From Bacteroidia bacterium (GTDB lineage: Bacteria > Bacteroidota > Bacteroidia > Bacteroidales > Paludibacteraceae), in assembly GCA_009929375.1 (NCBI GenBank), contig SAAO01000010.1:33429-97428 (forward strand): a stretch of DNA of 64,000 nt, read 5' to 3'. The notes beneath the pieces were generated by a model. It did no database searches and was not told the DNA's origin. It was given only the letters and a program-made list of their open reading frames with translations. The position numbers and the translations under genes are program-made. Below, in pieces: positions 19,385-29,259 of the stretch (position 1 is the first letter of the stretch; each line of letters begins with the position of its first letter).

Positions 19385-21520
19385 TTATTTCTTTATCAGT
19401 TTAAGCTGTACCCGCTTTCGCACTGCATCGACTTCGAGCACCTGCACATGCACATGCTGATGAAGTGCCACCACTTCGGCAGGATTGCTGATAAATTTAT
19501 CGGCCATATTCGAGATGTGAATCAGTCCGTTTTCCTTGATACCCACATCCACAAAAGCACCAAAGTTGGTAATATTGGTTACAATACCCGGAAGTTCCAT
19601 TCCTGAATGCAAATCGGCAATTGTCTTCACATTTGGGTCAAATTCAAACACTTTCACGCCTTCGCGCGGATCGCGACCGGGTTTTTCAAGTTCTTCGAGT
19701 ATATCGGTAAGCGTGGGAATTCCCACTTTGTCGCTTACATATTTTTGTTTTTCAATGCTTTGAATCAGTGTTTTGTTTCGCACCAGTTCCTTTACAGCCA
19801 CACCCAGATCCTTCGACATTTTTTCTACAATCGGATAACTTTCAGGATGCACAGCCGAGTTATCGAGCGGATTTTCAGCATCGGGAATGCGCAAAAAACC
19901 TGCACATTGCTCAAAAGTCTTTGCTCCCATTTTAGGAACTTTCAATAAATCCCTACGACTTCTGAACGCACCATTTTCAGCCCTGTAAGTCACAATATTC
20001 TGTGCAAGCTGAGGGCCGAGACCAGATATATAAGTCAGCAAATGCTTACTCGCCGTATTGAGGTTCACTCCTACCCTGTTCACTGCATTTTCAACAGTCT
20101 GGTCGAGTGCCTTTTTAAGCTGCGCCTGATCCACATCGTGCTGATACTGTCCCACACCAATCGATTTCGGGTCGATTTTCACCAGCTCAGCCAGCGGATC
20201 CATCAAACGACGACCAATAGACACAGCACCACGCACAGTGACATCATAATCGGGAAATTCCTCACGCGCAGTTTTCGACGCCGAATACACCGAAGCACCA
20301 TTCTCGCTAACTACAAAAACCTTTACTTCGCGGTCGTAGCGGATATTCTGAATAAAATGCTCGGTTTCGCGACTTGCTGTTCCGTTTCCAATGGCTATGG
20401 CCTGAATATCATAAGCTTCCACCATTTTCTGAATTTTGCGCATGGCCTGTGCGTATTCATTCTGAGGTGCATGTGGATAAATGGTTTCGTTGTGAAGCAG
20501 ATTTCCCTGTGCATCTAGACAAACAATTTTACAACCCGTACGATAACCCGGATCGACTCCCAGCGTACGTTTTTGTCCCAATGGCGGTGCCAGCAAAAGC
20601 TGACGCAGATTTTCGGCAAATACACGAATCGCCTCTGTATCGGCTTTGGCTTTGCTTTCGGCGGCAAATTCGTTTTCAACCGCAGGTTTCAACAGTCGTT
20701 TGTAAGCATCTTTCACTGCTTCAGCTACCTGGTCGGCAGCTTCATTATCAGCCCGTACAAAAATTCGTTCAAGTCGTTCCATGCAACGATCATCATCCGG
20801 ATTAATACTCACACGCAGAAAACCTTCAGCCTCACCACGACGCATCGCCAGCAGTCTGTGTGAAGAACAACGGCTCAGTTTTTCGCTCATTTCGAAATAG
20901 TCGCGGTATTTTTGCGCTTCCTCTTCTTTGCCTTTTATAATCTTCGAGCTGATAACCGCATCGTATGCAAAATTCCTGCGTACCGCATTTCGGGCATTTT
21001 CGCTTTCGTTTACCCATTCGGCAATAATATCGCGGGCTCCAGCAAGTGCATCGGCTACAGTTTCCACATTTTCGCCGGTAAATTGCTGCGCCATACGTCC
21101 CACATCGCCACTGTTCTGCTTCATTATCATTTTGGCAAGCGGTTCAAGACCTTTTTCACGGGCTATTTCGGCACGGGTACGGCGTTTAGGTTTGAATGGC
21201 AGATAAATATCTTCGAGTTCGGTAGCATTCCAGCAGTTTTCGATACGTTTGCGAAGTTCATCGGTGAGTTTATCCTGCTCCTCGATAGTTTTCAGCACTG
21301 TTTCGCGACGCTTCAGCAATTCGCAAAGTTTATCGTACTGTTCACGGGTATCGGCAAGCTGCACTTCGTCCATACCATCAGTCATTTCTTTACGGTAACG
21401 ACTGATAAAAGGAATTGTAGCACCTTCGTCGAGCAAGCGGATGGCATTACGAATCTGTTTTTCGGAAAGTTGCAGCGAATCTGCAATCAGTTTTATAATC
21501 TGAGGGTTATCTGACGACAT
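19385..21520 (-). CDS. tex: Tex-like transcription accessory protein (S1 RNA-binding)
   Basis: ATIPFISRYRKEMTDGMDEVQL, LGVDPGYRTGCKIVCLDAQG, C-terminal S1 domain GIVTNITNFGAFVDVGIKENGLIHISNM. Confidence 0.94.
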   Translation of the reverse strand: MSSDNPQIIKLIADSLQLSEKQIRNAIRLLDEGATIPFISRYRKEMTDGMDEVQLADTREQYDKLCELLKRRETVLKTIEEQDKLTDELRKRIENCWNATELEDIYLPFKPKRRTRAEIAREKGLEPLAKMIMKQNSGDVGRMAQQFTGENVETVADALAGARDIIAEWVNESENARNAVRRNFAYDAVISSKIIKGKEEEAQKYRDYFEMSEKLSRCSSHRLLAMRRGEAEGFLRVSINPDDDRCMERLERIFVRADNEAADQVAEAVKDAYKRLLKPAVENEFAAESKAKADTEAIRVFAENLRQLLLAPPLGQKRTLGVDPGYRTGCKIVCLDAQGNLLHNETIYPHAPQNEYAQAMRKIQKMVEAYDIQAIAIGNGTASRETEHFIQNIRYDREVKVFVVSENGASVYSASKTAREEFPDYDVTVRGAVSIGRRLMDPLAELVKIDPKSIGVGQYQHDVDQAQLKKALDQTVENAVNRVGVNLNTASKHLLTYISGLGPQLAQNIVTYRAENGAFRSRRDLLKVPKMGAKTFEQCAGFLRIPDAENPLDNSAVHPESYPIVEKMSKDLGVAVKELVRNKTLIQSIEKQKYVSDKVGIPTLTDILEELEKPGRDPREGVKVFEFDPNVKTIADLHSGMELPGIVTNITNFGAFVDVGIKENGLIHISNMADKFISNPAEVVALHQHVHVQVLEVDAVRKRVQLKLIKK

Positions 21521-21586
21521 GAAAAAAATATTTGATTTGAAGATGTTCTACGGAAGGATACAATGAACTTAAGGAATATGGAGAGA

Positions 21587-22606
21587 TCAGTGTAACATTT
21601 TATAAATGAGTTCTTTCATAAGCTCACCATCATCTACTCCATTACTGTCGATACCTTTTCCACGGGCATCAGTTTCGCGAATCCAGGTGATAATGTTCAT
21701 CGTTTTCCAGGCACCAAAAGTTTTGGCCGCTGCTTCGTAATCTTTTACAAAATAAGGATTTATTTTAAGTTCCGAGGCAACAGCACCCTGACTTTTATCG
21801 CTCAGATAATGATAAATCATGAGGTTGCTGAAAAAGTTGAATAATTGGGCAAGAATCATTACATTTGGATTATTCTTTTTATTATCAGCAAAATAACGAA
21901 TAATCCGGTTGGCTTTTACGATGTCTCTTTTGATCAAAGCAGCCTGCAATTCGAACACATTAAAATCCTTGCTTATACCGATATTTTTTTCGACATGCTC
22001 AGGTGTGATGCGGTTTGTATCGGCTGGTTTTGTAAGCAAAAGTTTATCCATTTCATTTGCCACCTTGCTCAGATCGGTGCCCAGAAAATCAGTCAGCATC
22101 TGAATGGCCTTTTCGTCGACCATTACATTCTTCGATTTTGCATAGCGGCTTATCCATGCGCCCATTTCGTAATCGCGCAGTTTCACTGACTCGTACACCA
22201 CACCGGTTTTTCCAATATCCTGTACCCACTTTTTACGTTTATCGGGCGTTCCGTATTTATACGCGAAAACCAGGATGGTTGACGAAAGTGGTTTTTGCAA
22301 ATAATACTGTAGCGCGTCCCAGTCTTTTATCATTTGCGCCTCACGCACCACCACAATCTGATATGGTGACATCATTGGATAGCGTTTTGCGGCATTGACA
22401 ATGGTGGTCATATCAGTATCCTTGCCATATACCACAGTAAGGTCGAACTCCCGCTGACTTTCGTCCAGAATTTCATTCTGAATAAAATCCGTAATCACAT
22501 CAATATAATAAGCCTCTTCGCCCATAAGCAAATAAAGAGGCGCATATGATTTACGCCTCAGTTCGCTCATAATATTCTCAAACGAAAGTCCTGCCTGTTT
22601 AGCCAT
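21587..22606 (-). CDS. holA: DNA polymerase III subunit delta
   Basis: APLYLLMGEEAYYIDVITDFIQN...; FLGTDLSKVANEMDKLLL; HolA-like length. Confidence 0.88.
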   Translation of the reverse strand: MAKQAGLSFENIMSELRRKSYAPLYLLMGEEAYYIDVITDFIQNEILDESQREFDLTVVYGKDTDMTTIVNAAKRYPMMSPYQIVVVREAQMIKDWDALQYYLQKPLSSTILVFAYKYGTPDKRKKWVQDIGKTGVVYESVKLRDYEMGAWISRYAKSKNVMVDEKAIQMLTDFLGTDLSKVANEMDKLLLTKPADTNRITPEHVEKNIGISKDFNVFELQAALIKRDIVKANRIIRYFADNKKNNPNVMILAQLFNFFSNLMIYHYLSDKSQGAVASELKINPYFVKDYEAAAKTFGAWKTMNIITWIRETDARGKGIDSNGVDDGELMKELIYKMLH

Positions 22607-22708
22607 GGAAATATAGTATGGAGTATTTAGTCGGTAGTATTTATCAGTAATTAGTCGGTAGCGTTTCGCGGATAAATTTGCAAAATAAGTTCTGCAAATA
22701 ATAAAAAA

Positions 22709-23491
22709 CTACTCGAAACGTAGGTGCTTAATGGTTTTACTGTTATTCATAAGCGACGACAAAGCTTTCACACCAATCTTAATATGTTCTTCGACAAAAC
22801 TGGCGGTCACTTTTTTATCACTTTCTGATGTTTTAATACCATCTTCCTGAAGTGGCATATCGGACACTAAAAGCAGTGCACCAATAGGAATACTATTGTA
22901 AAAACCGGCCGAAAACAAAGTCGCTGTTTCCATATCGATAGCCATAGCACGGGTTGCACGCAGATATTCGCGGAATCGTTCGTCGTGTTCCCATACACGG
23001 CGGTTAGTGGTATAAACGGTTCCTGTCCAGTAATCCTTTCCAAAGTCACGAATGTTCGACGACACAGCACGCTGCAGGCTAAATGCCGGAAGTGCAGGAA
23101 TTTCGGGTGGAAAATAATCATTCGAGGTACCTTCGCCACGTATAGCAGCACTTGGTAAAATGTAATCGCCCATTTTGTTTTTATCGCGCAAACCTCCGCA
23201 TTTTCCAAGGAAAAGCACAGCTTTAGGCTCCACTGCCGACAAAATATCCATGATAATTGCTGCGTTCGGGCTTCCCATACCAAAGTTTATAATGGTAATT
23301 CCATTGGCCGATGCATTAATCATATTTCCATCGCGGCCCAGCACAGGCACATTGAACCATTCGGCAAAAAGTTCTACATAATTATTAAAGTTAGTCAGCA
23401 ATATATATTCCGTGAACTCATTCAGTGGGCGTTTTGTATAACGGGGTAACCAGTTTTCGACAATTTCTCTTTTAGTCTTCATAAATCTCAT
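22709..23491 (-). CDS. amn: AMP nucleosidase (Bacteroidota form)
   Basis: NFGMGSPNAAIIMDILSAVEPKAVLFLGKCGGLR..., AIDMETATLFSAGF. Confidence 0.88.
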   Translation of the reverse strand: MRFMKTKREIVENWLPRYTKRPLNEFTEYILLTNFNNYVELFAEWFNVPVLGRDGNMINASANGITIINFGMGSPNAAIIMDILSAVEPKAVLFLGKCGGLRDKNKMGDYILPSAAIRGEGTSNDYFPPEIPALPAFSLQRAVSSNIRDFGKDYWTGTVYTTNRRVWEHDERFREYLRATRAMAIDMETATLFSAGFYNSIPIGALLLVSDMPLQEDGIKTSESDKKVTASFVEEHIKIGVKALSSLMNNSKTIKHLRFE

Positions 23492-23575
23492 TTTATTTAT
23501 GTGTTAGAATTTTTGTATTTTCGCATTTGCTATTCAACGCTATTAAGAAATACACCAACACAAAAATACTAAAAA

Positions 23576-24037
23576 ATGTGGCAATTAAATCTCCCGTTGT
23601 ACAATTTTCGTATAAAAAATCAGAACGATAAACAATTTATCTTCGATGCCCAGCGACGAAAATTTGTATCACTCACCCCAGAAGAATGGGTTCGCCAGCA
23701 TTTTATACGTTTTCTGATTGAAGATAAAAAATTCCCCGCCGCATGGATTGCCATTGAAAAACAGCTGAATATCAATGGCATGAAAAAACGATGCGATGCC
23801 ATTGTGTACGATGAATTTGCAAAGCCACTGGTGCTTATCGAGTTTAAAGCGCCCGAAGTGCCCATTACGCAGGCCACTTTCGATCAGGCAGTGGTATATA
23901 ATCTGAAACTGAATGTAAGTTTCTTTATCATCAGCAATGGTTTGCAACATTATGCCTGCAAGATTGATTTCGAAGCAGGAAAATATCTTTTCTTTCAGGA
24001 AATCCCCGATTTTGCCTCCATCTTATCTGCTATTTGA
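23576..24037 (+). CDS. Solo type I restriction HsdR N-terminal-like (PD-(D/E)xK) protein
   Basis: RKFVSLTPEEWVRQHFIRFLI...KRCDAIVYDEFAKPLVLIEFKAPEVPI; D...ExK motif intact. Confidence 0.82.
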   Translation: MWQLNLPLYNFRIKNQNDKQFIFDAQRRKFVSLTPEEWVRQHFIRFLIEDKKFPAAWIAIEKQLNINGMKKRCDAIVYDEFAKPLVLIEFKAPEVPITQATFDQAVVYNLKLNVSFFIISNGLQHYACKIDFEAGKYLFFQEIPDFASILSAI

Positions 24038-24264
24038 TTAATTATTCACTAAAATTTCTGACTTAAATTCAGTTTTACGACTCGTTTTTATGTTTTGCAA
24101 CATAAAAACAGGCATTTGTAACATATTTGTAATATGTCAGACTTTACATATATACATTTGATTAAGTGCAACTTACATTCAATATAGTGAAAATCTATAG
24201 ATATATTTCTAACAAAAAATCATTTTTTAGCTCAAAAAGTTTGGATTATATGTTTTAAAACATG

Positions 24265-24272
24265 TATTTTTG
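24265..24272 (+). promoter_or_regulatory. -7 box TATTTTTG next to perfect palindrome ATGTTTTAAAACAT (24250-24263)
   Basis: TAnnTTTG match and readable 14-bp palindrome. Confidence 0.5.
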
Positions 24273-24423
24273 CATCGTCATAAAGAAATTATTTATATGA
24301 CACAGTTAACTCGAACAAAGAAATACCATGATACGCGAAAAATCACATGGAAATTCTTTGTTCGTTTCGTTTTTTAAAAGGTATATAAAAAAGATTGTTT
24401 TGAACTTAATTAAAATGAGAAGT

Positions 24424-24786
24424 ATGAAAAAGGTTTTAGTTACATTGCTTATTGCTTTTGCAAGCGTTTCAGGCTCAATGGCCATGGAACTGAATGAATA
24501 CAAGGTATTCTACAAGCTGAACAATGAAGTTACGTTTAAGTCGCTGAACCGCTATCTGAAATTAGAAGAATGTCAGCAGATTAAACTGAAAGACAAATTT
24601 GTTGCATTAGAAAACGACATCAAGGCTGCCCTCAGCGAAGGAGATGCCGAAGCTGCCGAACAATCAATGAATGAAAGCCTCGAATATCTGCGCTCGGTTT
24701 TGAGCGAAGAACAGTTCGACAAATTCGTTCTTGCACTAAATGCAACCATTAATTACAGCCGCGAAATTCTTTACGCAGCCAATTAA
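24424..24786 (+). CDS. Small secreted protein, paralog of next ORF
   Basis: Signal peptide MKKVLVTLLIAFASVSGSMA; mature LNEYKVFYKLNNEVTFKSLNRYL. Confidence 0.75.
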   Translation: MKKVLVTLLIAFASVSGSMAMELNEYKVFYKLNNEVTFKSLNRYLKLEECQQIKLKDKFVALENDIKAALSEGDAEAAEQSMNESLEYLRSVLSEEQFDKFVLALNATINYSREILYAAN

Positions 24787-24864
24787 TGATCCTGAAAAAA
24801 AATACGGTAGATGCCGTATTTCAACAATTTACAAAATACAAATCAAAAATAAAAACAGAAAATT

Positions 24865-25233
24865 ATGAAAATCAGAAATATTTTTACCGCAATTTTTATG
24901 CTGGCCACAGTAAGTTTTTCGGCCAGCGCACTTGAACTTAACGAATACAAGGTATTTAACCGTCTGAGCAACGAAAGCACTCAGAAATCGCTTGCCCGCT
25001 ACCTGCAAGCCAGCGAAGCACAGGCCGAAATGCTGAAAACTGTTTTCGAACAAACCGGAAATAAAATGAAACATGCCATTGAAAATGAGAACGAAGTTGC
25101 TGCTGAAAAAGCCATGTGGTTCAATCTTGCAAATGCAAAAAGCATTTTGACTCCTGCTCAGTACAAAAAATACCTGGTGGCGCTCAACCTGACTGTACAT
25201 AGTCGCAACTATGAGGTTTTGGCCGAGAAATAA
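24865..25233 (+). CDS. Small secreted protein, paralog of previous ORF
   Basis: Signal peptide MKIRNIFTAIFMLATVSFSASA; mature LNEYKVFNRLSNESTQKSLARYL. Confidence 0.78.
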   Translation: MKIRNIFTAIFMLATVSFSASALELNEYKVFNRLSNESTQKSLARYLQASEAQAEMLKTVFEQTGNKMKHAIENENEVAAEKAMWFNLANAKSILTPAQYKKYLVALNLTVHSRNYEVLAEK

Positions 25234-25257
25234 TCTCAATTCGTATTTTTTAGAAAA

Positions 25258-25300
25258 CCAGACGGAACTTTCTCTTTATGAAAGCTCCGTCTTTTTTTTA
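25258..25300 (+). terminator. Intrinsic terminator after secreted paralog pair
   Basis: agacggaactttc...gaaagctccgtcttttttttt. Confidence 0.75.
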
Positions 25301-25391
25301 TGAGAGCAACAAAAAACGCTTCAGAAGCAAGCAAATTAAAATAATTTCATGTTTGTTTTTATTACATATTTTATATATTACACATTTTACT

Positions 25392-25399
25392 TACTTTTG
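25392..25399 (+). promoter_or_regulatory. -7 box TACTTTTG upstream of the carboxylase operon
   Basis: TAnnTTTG match. Confidence 0.45.
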
Positions 25400-25488
25400 T
25401 GCAGTTTTTGACATATGCACATCAATGAACGAAAAGAGCATTGATTTGTTAGAAGAATATTGAATCAATAGAATTTTAGAAACCAATA

Positions 25489-27024
25489 ATGAATAAAAAC
25501 GAAGTATTCGGGCAAAGATTGAAGGCTTTGCAGGAAATGGAAGACAATGCGGCACACCGTCAGCATTTGAAAGGAAAACTCACAGCCCGCGAACGTATTA
25601 ATATACTTTTCGACGAGGGAACATTTTTCGAACTTGATGCTTTTGTAGCTCCTGCACAAACGCCTATGAGCAGCAAACAATCGAACTTTGGTGATGGTGT
25701 GGTGGTTGGTCGCGGACTTGTTCAGGGTCGTAGCGTGTTTGCTTACGCTCAGGATTTCACCGTACTTGGCGGTTCGTTGGGTTATGCCCACGGAATGAAA
25801 ATTGCAAAAGTACAGGAAATGGCGCTTAAACTGGGTGCTCCTATTGTTGGACTTATGGACTCAGGCGGAGCGCGTATTCAGGAAGGCGTAAAAAGTCTCT
25901 CGGCTTATGCCTCAATTTTCCGCAACAATGTGCAGTCGTCGGGTATTATTCCGCAAATTTCTGCCATTCTCGGCCCGGCAGCCGGTGGAGCTGTGTATTC
26001 CCCTGCCCTCACCGATTTTATTTTCATGACCAATCAGACATCGTATATGTTTGTAACCGGTCCGGACGTGGTAAAAGAAGTTTTAAACGAGGAAATTGAT
26101 ATGGAAGGCCTCGGAGGTGGCAATGTACATGCCTCGAAAAGTGGTGTGGCACATTTTGTTTCCGACGACGAGGAACACACTATAATGCTTATCCGTAAAC
26201 TTTTATCATACATTCCTTCAAACAATTACGAAACACTTCCTGTATCGAACCGTGTAAGCATGTACAGTTCGCGTCAGGAGTTTCTTGATAAAATCATTCC
26301 CGACGACCCAAACCGTCCTTACGACATGAAGGAAGTCATCAATATTATTGTGGACAAAGACAGTTTTTTCGAAGTACACGAAAAATTTGCCCAGAACATT
26401 CTGGTGGGTTTTGCCCGCCTCAACGGAAAATCCATCGGCATTGTGGCCAACCAACCTAAAGTAATGGCCGGAACGCTCGATATAAATGCCAGCGTAAAAG
26501 GTGCACGTTTCGTTCGTTTCTGCGATGCTTTCAACATTCCGTTGCTTATTATGGAAGATGTACCAGGCTTTCTGCCCGGCATTGGACAGGAACACAGCGG
26601 TATTATCCGTAATGGCGCTAAGTTGCTTTACGCATTTTGCGAAGCTACTGTTCCTAAAATCACAGTTATCACACGCAAAGCATACGGAGGCGCATACATT
26701 GTAATGAGCAGTAAAAATACCGGTGGTGACTTTAACTTTGCATGGCCTACAGCCGAAATTGCGGTTATGGGACCCGGAGGTGCTATTAAAATTGTGAACA
26801 AGCATGAACTGAAAAATGCAGAGAATAAAGCCGAAGTGGAACGCGAACTTATTGAAAAATATAAAAATGAAGTTGCGAATCCATATAAAGCTGAAGAGTT
26901 TGGTCTGGTTGATGAGGTAATACGCCCATCCGATACGCGAAATATTCTGATTACAGCTTTCGAAATACTGGCAAACAAACAGTATCTGAAACCTGCACGA
27001 AAACACGGAAGTATTCCGCTTTAA
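25489..27024 (+). CDS. Acyl-CoA carboxylase carboxyltransferase subunit (propionyl-/methylmalonyl-CoA type)
   Basis: KLTARERINILFDEGTFFELD, LMDSGGARIQEGV, VPGFLPGIGQEHSGIIRNGAKLLYAF. Confidence 0.94.
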   Translation: MNKNEVFGQRLKALQEMEDNAAHRQHLKGKLTARERINILFDEGTFFELDAFVAPAQTPMSSKQSNFGDGVVVGRGLVQGRSVFAYAQDFTVLGGSLGYAHGMKIAKVQEMALKLGAPIVGLMDSGGARIQEGVKSLSAYASIFRNNVQSSGIIPQISAILGPAAGGAVYSPALTDFIFMTNQTSYMFVTGPDVVKEVLNEEIDMEGLGGGNVHASKSGVAHFVSDDEEHTIMLIRKLLSYIPSNNYETLPVSNRVSMYSSRQEFLDKIIPDDPNRPYDMKEVINIIVDKDSFFEVHEKFAQNILVGFARLNGKSIGIVANQPKVMAGTLDINASVKGARFVRFCDAFNIPLLIMEDVPGFLPGIGQEHSGIIRNGAKLLYAFCEATVPKITVITRKAYGGAYIVMSSKNTGGDFNFAWPTAEIAVMGPGGAIKIVNKHELKNAENKAEVERELIEKYKNEVANPYKAEEFGLVDEVIRPSDTRNILITAFEILANKQYLKPARKHGSIPL

Positions 27025-27132
27025 GGACGAAAGTCAAAGGACAAAAGACATTAGACTTTTGATCTCAGACTTTTATCTCAGACAAACAACACTGATAAAT
27101 AAAAGAACACGATACTTTTTAAAGTGAATCGA

Positions 27133-28629
27133 ATGAAAAAAAGACTTTTAATTGCAAACAGAAGCGAAATTGCTATTCGCATTATCCGATCGGCGCACAA
27201 GCTGGGAATAATTGCGGTGGTTTTTCAGAGCGACCGCGAACCGGATGCGCTTTATCTGCAATATGCCGACGAAGTAATCGCGGCAAAAGATGCTGGTGAT
27301 GAGAAACCGGTTTTCCTGAATCCCGAAAAAATTGTAAAACTGGCGCTCGAAAACGAAATCGACATGATTCATCCGGGCTATGGTTTTTTATCTGAAAATC
27401 CTGATTTTGCACTGCTTTGTGAAAATAATGGTATAAACTTCATAGGTCCGTCGCCACAATTAATCCGCGACATGGGACTGAAAACTGTGGCTAAAAGCAT
27501 GGCTATTAAAGCCGGATTACCTTTGGTTCCCGGTAGCGATGGTCCTGTAAAAGATGCTGCAGCCGCTAAAGAATTTGCCGACAGCATTGGCTATCCCGTA
27601 ATTCTGAAAGCTTCGGCCGGAGGTGGTGGACGTGGTATGCGTATTGTGGAAAAACCGGAAACCATTGAACGTCAATTCAAATCGGCATCCGACGAAGCAT
27701 TGGCTGCTTTTGGCAACGGCGATATGTTTATTGAGAAATATCTGCAAAACCCCAAACATCTGGAATTCCAGATTATGGGCGACAAACATGGCAATGTGAT
27801 TCATTTGGGCGAACGAGAATGTTCGCTTCAGCGTAAACACCAAAAAATTGTGGAGGAAGCGCCTTCAGCATCTGTCACAGAACAGATGCGTCACGATATG
27901 GGCGAAATGGCTGTACGTTTTGCAAAAGCCATTGGATATTACTCTGCCGGAACCATCGAATTTATTATGGACGAAGATGGTTCATATTATTTCATGGAAA
28001 TGAATACCAGAATTCAGGTAGAACATCCTGTCAGTGAAATGATTACAGGAGTCGATCTGGTTGACTGGCAAATTCGCGTGGCGCTGGGCGAAAAACTTAC
28101 GCTTACTCAGAACGATATCAAACTGAAAGGCTGGGCCATCGAATGTCGTGTCAACACAGAGGATCCGCAAAACCGTTTCAGTCCGCAAACGGGCTTTATC
28201 GACAAGATTCAGTTCCCTGCAGGTGATCATATTCGCATTGAAACAGGCGTACAAAGTGGTGCTGTGGTGACTCCGTATTTCGATTCAATGATAGCAAAAA
28301 TCATTGTTCATGGCGACAACCGTCAGGATGTGATTGACAAAACGCTGAATGCACTTGAAAATTTCACAATGATAGGACTGAAAACCACAGTTCCGTTTTG
28401 TCGTACAGTGCTAAGACACCCCGACTTTGTGAACGCAAGTTATACCACGCGCTGGGTCGATTCAGTTTTCACTCCCGAAATGCTTGAAAACGAAGAAGAA
28501 GAAATGATTGGTGCGCTTGCTGCAACTATTATGTACGCTTCTGAATATCTGCAACTTTCATCGGACATACCAAGTTATAAAAGCGACAGGCTAAACGTTT
28601 GGGTACTTAATAAAAGACTGAATTACTGA
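27133..28629 (+). CDS. Biotin carboxylase subunit (AccC/PycA-like)
   Basis: LLIANRSEIAIRIIRSA, HPGYGFLSENPDFA, KASAGGGGRGMRIV, FMEMNTRIQVEHPVSEMITGVDLV. Confidence 0.95.
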   Translation: MKKRLLIANRSEIAIRIIRSAHKLGIIAVVFQSDREPDALYLQYADEVIAAKDAGDEKPVFLNPEKIVKLALENEIDMIHPGYGFLSENPDFALLCENNGINFIGPSPQLIRDMGLKTVAKSMAIKAGLPLVPGSDGPVKDAAAAKEFADSIGYPVILKASAGGGGRGMRIVEKPETIERQFKSASDEALAAFGNGDMFIEKYLQNPKHLEFQIMGDKHGNVIHLGERECSLQRKHQKIVEEAPSASVTEQMRHDMGEMAVRFAKAIGYYSAGTIEFIMDEDGSYYFMEMNTRIQVEHPVSEMITGVDLVDWQIRVALGEKLTLTQNDIKLKGWAIECRVNTEDPQNRFSPQTGFIDKIQFPAGDHIRIETGVQSGAVVTPYFDSMIAKIIVHGDNRQDVIDKTLNALENFTMIGLKTTVPFCRTVLRHPDFVNASYTTRWVDSVFTPEMLENEEEEMIGALAATIMYASEYLQLSSDIPSYKSDRLNVWVLNKRLNY

Positions 28630-28710
28630 TAAATTGCTGTATTGGTTAATTAGCCAATTAGTTGATTGGTGAAATTGTAAATTGTAAAAAATAAAATTGT
28701 AAATACCTGT

Positions 28711-29259
28711 ATGGGAACTTCATATGTATACAAACGCGATGCTTCGCGACTTTTCATTGCCCTTCGCGACAATGGCAAACGCTTCAAACTCTACATTCCC
28801 AAAGAGTCGAATCCGGTGATTAACGGACAGGAGCTCGATATTAATTTTGTGGAGCAGGAAGATCTGCACTATGCTTTCGACTGGAAAGGCAAACGTTTTC
28901 ACTGCGAACTTGTATCGCGTGATCAGAACAAAGCTGTGATCAAGGTTAACGGGGTGGAATACAAATTCAGTATTGAATCTATTTTCTCGTATGTTCGTCG
29001 CGGAATGATTAATTCCGATGCCAATAAAATTGACGAAAACAATATCGTTGCACCTATGCCCGGAAAAATTGTGGATTTATTTCTGTCCGAAGGCGATCTG
29101 GTAAACAAGGGCGAACCTGTTCTTACGCTGGAAGCCATGAAAATGCAGAACGAAATTACTGCAAACTGCAACGGAGTAATTCGTAAAATCAAAGTACAGA
29201 CAGGACAATCGGTCATGAAAGACGAACTTTTGGTTGAAATTCAATCGATTGACGTATAA
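28711..29259 (+). CDS. Biotin carboxyl carrier (biotinyl/lipoyl domain) subunit
   Basis: C-terminal VAPMPGKIVDLFLSEGDLVNKGEPVLTLEAMKMQNEI biotinylation motif. Confidence 0.93.
   Translation: MGTSYVYKRDASRLFIALRDNGKRFKLYIPKESNPVINGQELDINFVEQEDLHYAFDWKGKRFHCELVSRDQNKAVIKVNGVEYKFSIESIFSYVRRGMINSDANKIDENNIVAPMPGKIVDLFLSEGDLVNKGEPVLTLEAMKMQNEITANCNGVIRKIKVQTGQSVMKDELLVEIQSIDV

Noticed and set aside
23576-24037. Type I restriction-modification system
   Set aside because: Only the HsdR N-terminal-like domain is present, with no helicase, HsdM or HsdS gene; treated as a solo protein.
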